Assembly (NCBI RefSeq): GCF_963678635.1
Contig: NW_026971312.1
Coordinates: 1 to 35,399 of the forward strand
Length of the DNA: 35,399 bases
Direction: 5' to 3'
Origin: Symsagittifera roscoffensis
Taxonomy: Eukaryota; Xenacoelomorpha; Acoela; Convolutidae
Position numbers and translations under genes: made by a program
Shown here: in pieces, positions 32,159 to 35,399 of the stretch
Position numbering within the stretch: position 1 is the first letter of the stretch
Layout: every line of letters starts with the position of its first letter
Notes under the pieces: generated by a model
Database searches by the model: none
What the model was told of the DNA's origin: nothing
What the model saw: the letters and a program-made list of their open reading frames with translations, nothing else

Positions 32159-32765
32159 TTATATGCAGGACTTGAACCGTCTTAACCAGTAAAAACTGCT
32201 TTTATTTTTTGGGTAATAACTTGCGCTGGAGGGTTTCATTTTTAATATGCATAAGCAACCAAAATTTTTTAAATGATGAACACTGGGTTGCTTTCCATAA
32301 AACCTTTCGTAGGGTGTTTTATCATCCTTAATAGCAGATGTTAATACATGATTTCTTGTGTAAACTACAGTATCAACTACCCTTACCAAAAAAAATCTGG
32401 TAATTTTGACGATAATAAAAGAGCCCGTGCCTTGTCAAAAGTCGCTCGCCAATAGCGCTCGCCTAATTCTTTTTGATGAGGAGAAAAAAAAAACTTTTAA
32501 ATTGCTGTGCAATGCTGTTATTTTTGCAAAAATTTTGAAACTTGCGTGAATGATATTCCCCACCATTAGCTGACCTGCGTGTGAATCCAGTGACATTACA
32601 TGGTTGGACCACCGTTTTAAGAAAAAGTTGTAGTTTTGCTAACGAATTGCCTTTAGAGGCCATAAAATATACTGTTGCATGATTTGACAAATCGTCATTA
32701 AAAGATATTGCATATTTGTTTCCATGCAATGATTCCGGATAAGGCTCATGAGAGTGAACTAATTC
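32159..32765 (-). pseudogene. copia integrase core, element 1, frameshifted
   Basis: Pieces in different frames give a continuous rve-type core: SLHGNKYAISFNDDLSNHA, then FTRRSANGGEYHSRKFQNFC, then ERYWRATFDKARALLL, then TPYERFYGKQPSVHHLKNFG. Two catalytic positions appear lost: DNGGEY reads ANGGEY, and the expected first Asp region reads HSHEPYPESL with no Asp. Frame changes occur near 32480 and in a T-rich run near 32385. The piece ends with a stop at 32159. Confidence 0.7.
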
Positions 32766-32771
32766 AAATTT

Positions 32772-33614
32772 TCATGTTGCACTAACTTGAGGGTTTTTAG
32801 ATATATCAGACGTAGATATTATACATTCTAAACAAGTAGTACACTTATCGGTTACCAATGAACCGGAAATAACCATGCCTTTTACTGCTTGATTTGCAGT
32901 TCTCTTCAATGTTTCACAATTTGCTTGTGAAAACCTTGCATGCCACTTAGCAATAGACAATGCCGACATATTCGGTTCTTCTTCACTATGTTTAAACCAA
33001 AAAAGACCATCTCTTTCAATAAAGTAAGCTTTTTGTTGTCCCACACGCATATGCGGATTTTGGTTTAAAATCACTGTGTTTCCTTGCTTAACTGGGAGTG
33101 AAACGAATATCAAATGATATTTGAAGCTCGGCACATAGAATGCGCGCTGGAGATTAAACGTGTACATTACTTTTTTACGATCGTATAATGAGAGGCAAAC
33201 TTCTCCAACACCATGTACTCGCTGTTGCGTCCCATCCCCATTAGTAATAAACATAGCACTTCCGTCTCTTTTCAGCAAAGAAAGCGTCTGGAACATTGAT
33301 TTGCCTGGAAGGATATGGTTCGTGCATCCACAGTCTATCACAATATCCATCGACCCATTTGAAGATGCAGTTAGTGCAAACCCCGAAAAACCGCCTTGAC
33401 GGTTGCTCGAATTTTGCTTGTTTACATGCTGCTTTGCATAGCACCTGTCAGCAGTGTGATTGTTACGTCCAAATTTTGTACAGTGCAAGGTTTTCTTGTT
33501 TCCGTGTCCAGTTCCTCCATTGTATTGTCCTCGGCCAATTCGATGAATCGCTGGAGCCGCAATGGACGTAGAACTCGTATTTTGTTTGTTTGAGCTCTCC
33601 CAGTGATCGTTCAA
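32772..33614 (-). pseudogene. copia nucleocapsid, protease and GAG-pre-integrase region, element 1
   Basis: A frame of 280 codons. Near residue 43 is LHCTKFGRNNHTADRC, a CCHC knuckle whose second Cys is now Phe. Near residue 95, IVIDCGCTNHILPG is the copia protease active site, with Cys where Ser is usual in D-S-G; the Asp is kept. The stretch KWHARFSQANCETLKRTANQ is the GAG-pre-integrase module, and TDKCTTCLECI contains the Cys pair of the integrase zinc-binding end. The region is open for its whole length but isolated from gag and integrase by frameshifts. Confidence 0.75.
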
Positions 33615-34110
33615 TCATTCGATCTTTCAATTGTAGATGAGATATCTGCTGGAACTGTATTACAGCTATGAATGTGTCGTATTTTTGTAGCAATGCTTTA
33701 AAAACTATGGCTATTTTCAGGTTGTCGCTGATGTTTTCATCTGCAGTTTGTAGTTTGAACACTATTTTGTCCACTTTGCTTAGCAATTCTTACATCAATT
33801 CACCGTTCTTCTTGAGTTCTAGAAACTCTTGCCAAAGAACAATGATTTGGCTTGTTCGAATCTGCCCAAATGTTTTTTGCGAGTATTTCCATATTTCGAA
33901 TCCATTCCTGTTATTCTGAGCAATGGTCATCTGCAAAGTAGCATCATTGAGGTGCATAATGATTTCCTGATACAACTTCCTCTGAATAGCATCTCTGTTG
34001 GCTTCGCTAACTTTTTCAGATTCTACATTTAGGTTTTTATCTTCAATATAAGCTAGGAATCGTTCACTCCGTACAGGAAAATTTTCGGGTTTTCCATTGA
34101 AAATGAGCAC
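33600..34110 (-). pseudogene. copia gag, N-terminal part, element 1
   Basis: It starts at MLIFNGKPENF close to the primer-binding site and follows the copia Gag pattern: F-x-G-x-x-x-NF, then the helix-rich WKYSQKTFGQIRTSQIIVLW and a leucine-rich LELKKNGELM. An in-frame stop follows that Met at 33787-33789. The same frame then resumes as ELLSKVDKIVFKLQTADENI and continues through MIERSLGELKQTK, where a frameshift near 33600 leads into the zinc-knuckle/protease frame. The product would be truncated to about 107 residues. Confidence 0.7.
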
Positions 34111-34159
34111 AATTTATTTGATCGGAATTCATCAAAATTTTGGTGTTTGGAAGCTTCAA

Positions 34160-34173
34160 TTGCCCATATCCTC
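34160..34173 (-). promoter_or_regulatory. Probable primer-binding site, copia element 1
   Basis: The minus strand reads gaggatatgggcaa immediately after the LTR. It resembles the copia-type site that pairs with an internal fragment of initiator methionine tRNA (GGTTATGGGC in the family), with one mismatch in the core ten bases. Confidence 0.5.
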
Positions 34174-34428
34174 GTATAATAGTACGTCTTGATGTTTAAA
34201 AATAAAAAAATTTCTTATCCTTCATTTTCCTTTAAAGTGGTTTAAGTCAAAATCAATAACCTTTGTTTAACCGCATTACTTTTGATGTCATTTAAAAAGT
34301 TAAAAATCGTAAGTCAATATTGTTTCAGTCCTTTCTTGAATAAAGCAATTACAGTTTCGCTTACAGCTTTTTTTGGATCTAAATGACCATGTCTGAAAAT
34401 TGACCAATCACAGACAAGTATTTCAACA
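34174..34428 (-). repeat. LTR shared by copia elements 1 and 2 (255 bp)
   Basis: It serves as 5' LTR of element 1 and, at the same time, as 3' LTR of element 2. It begins TGTTGAAATAC on the minus strand, directly after the purine tract gagggggag. It ends ATACG, just before the primer-binding site of element 1. Confidence 0.75.
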
Positions 34429-34441
34429 CTCCCCCTCAAAA
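34429..34441 (-). promoter_or_regulatory. Polypurine tract of copia element 2
   Basis: The minus strand reads ttttgagggggag directly before the LTR start TGTTGAAA. This is the expected plus-strand primer next to the 3' LTR. The equivalent in element 1 (29993-30005) is eroded to ttttgaggtggag. Confidence 0.65.
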
Positions 34442-35060
34442 GGCACTTCCAAAGAGTATCTTGCATATCTGCGCTAAACGAATAAGTGGAAGTCCTTTTT
34501 TTAGAACATCTGCAACCATAATGGTAGCTGTAGGATATTTTAACGTCATCTCACCAGGGCGAATATGTTCTCGAAGAAAGTAAACTTTAATGTCGATATG
34601 TTTGGCTCTCGATCTTGAAGCTGTTTTATGAGCTACACAGATTTCTTCTTGGTTGTCACTAAACAAAACAGGGAGAGTAGTTTTATAAATAACACTCTCA
34701 ATTACATGTTTCATAAAACAAAACTTCCTGAGCCAAGGCTGATAGAGCTATATATTCCGATTCACATGTAGATAATGATACCGAACGTTGTTTAGCAGTT
34801 CGCCAAAATACCGGTGAGTCTGACTCATTTAGTTTAATAACCATACCAGATACAAATTTTCTGGTTTTTACGTCGCGTGCCCAATCGGCAACACTGTACG
34901 GAGAAATACCAAGACCATTATCATGTCGTGAATAAGAAAGGAAATAATTCGTGGCCTTTAAATGGCGTAACACTCTTTTTGCTGCAATAAAGTCGTGCAC
35001 TGTTGGACTTTTGCACGCTTGAAACAGTAAGCTTACTGCAAAAGCAAAATCCGGCCTAGT
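34436..35060 (-). pseudogene. copia RNase H region, element 2
   Basis: Two frames overlap at 34698-34714. 35000-34698 reads HDFIAAKRVLRHLKAT, then PYSVADWARD and FWRTAKQRSVSLSTCESEY. 34714-34436 reads VLFSDNQEEICVAHKTAS, RAKHIDIKVYFLREHI and MVADVLKKGLPLIRLAQ. The active-site block is SVADW where copia has SDADW, so a catalytic Asp is lost. One frameshift near 34705 separates the halves. The C-terminal half is far better kept than in element 1. Confidence 0.75.
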
Positions 35061-35399
35061 TGTTACAGCTAACTACAAAAACGCCCTGTCAGACTTTTAT
35101 CATCAGTTGCATTTTTAAATGTAACCACAGGTTCATAAACCGGCTGAAATTTTTGCTTATTCTATTTTTTCGATTAAAATTTTGACGTATCATCACCAAC
35201 GTGGACTTTTATCCCCAAGAACCATTCAGGAAGGCCCTTATCTTCAATACAAATCCGCCTACCAAGATTGGCAATCAGCTCTTGTAATTAAATTTCGTCA
35301 ACGTTAAAAATTATCATGTCATCAACAAACACAGCAATGAAACTCATTTTCTTAGAATGATGAAGGCATCGAGTCGCTTATAAGCTTTATGGACCCAAT
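35060..35399 (-). pseudogene. copia reverse transcriptase, C-terminal half, element 2 (partial)
   Basis: On the minus strand from about 35348: MSFIAVFVDDMIIFNVDEI, which includes the FVDD form of the YVDD active site. A stop follows, then LQELIANLGRRICIEDKGLPEWFLGIKV, two more stops, and NATDDKSLTG. It supplies the part that element 1 has lost. The element's 5' half lies outside the window. Confidence 0.7.

Larger units (their letters stand above)
29737..34428 (-). mobile_element. Ty1/copia LTR retrotransposon 1, degenerate and internally deleted
   Basis: Reading on the minus strand the order is LTR (34428-34174), primer-binding site, gag, protease, integrase, linker, reverse transcriptase, RNase H, polypurine tract, LTR (29992-29737). 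Integrase before reverse transcriptase is the copia order. The coding region has stops, frameshifts, a deleted RT core and a duplicated linker, so the copy cannot move by itself. The two LTRs differ at many positions, so the copy is old. No target-site duplication can be tested, because a second copia element abuts the right LTR. Confidence 0.85.
34174..35399 (-). mobile_element. Ty1/copia retrotransposon 2, 3' part, cut by the window edge
   Basis: Same family and orientation as element 1, visible from its 3' LTR (34174-34428) back to the middle of the reverse transcriptase at 35399. It is related to element 1 at nucleotide level over 34430-35090 versus 30000-30690. It has its own stops, so this copy also looks inactive. 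Confidence 0.8.

Noticed and set aside
33160-33593. Plus-strand frames of 65-91 codons opposite the copia protease region
   Set aside because: They are antisense shadows of the well-supported minus-strand copia frame.
1-35399. tRNA and rRNA genes
   Set aside because: I looked for cloverleaf-type B boxes and conserved rRNA blocks by eye and found none. A covariance-model scan would be needed to exclude them fully.

Overview
The window looks like nuclear DNA of an AT-rich invertebrate animal. Every recognisable coding sequence belongs to a eukaryotic transposable element: a FLYWCH-MULE transposase with a GT-AG intron, Ty3/gypsy gag-pol, a CR1/L2/jockey-like LINE reverse transcriptase tail and Ty1/copia gag-pol. 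I see no clear host gene, no tRNA or rRNA gene, and no bacterial-style operon. The species cannot be fixed from this sequence.

Layout. (1) 1-2142: a Mutator-like (MULE) DNA transposon on the minus strand. Its ends are iterated copies of a 14-base motif. The two-exon transposase keeps its FLYWCH zinc finger and a complete D-D-E triad, and its single intron carries a 195-bp fold-back element. (2) 2150-11028, 'segment A', and 11029 to about 28860, 'segment B': two tandem copies of one composite block. In both, a left arm is followed by a repeat unit, an AT-rich flank and a decayed Ty3/gypsy gag-protease-pol fragment. Stop codons and a protease Asp-to-Asn change are shared, so the decay preceded the duplication. 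In A the repeat unit occurs once (2944-6035) and holds extra sequence. In B it is a head-to-tail array of 11 monomers of about 1,230 bp (11688-25216). The minus strand of each monomer carries what looks like the C-terminal part of a LINE reverse transcriptase. (3) 28855-29238: an unidentified open frame of about 127 codons next to the gypsy remnant. (4) 29737-34428: a degenerate Ty1/copia element on the minus strand with two LTRs, PBS and PPT. It lacks the reverse-transcriptase active site because of an in-frame deletion, and it has a 344-bp internal duplication. (5) 34174-35399: a second copia copy in the same orientation that shares the LTR at 34174-34428 and runs off the right edge.

The genes do not form a pathway; this is a repeat-built region. 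The most striking object is the 11-unit array. Its two outer edges keep the sequence variants of the single-copy unit in A, while the interior is homogenised in a register shifted by about half a monomer. This fits local amplification by unequal exchange or rolling-circle events. The most likely functional gene is the MULE transposase.
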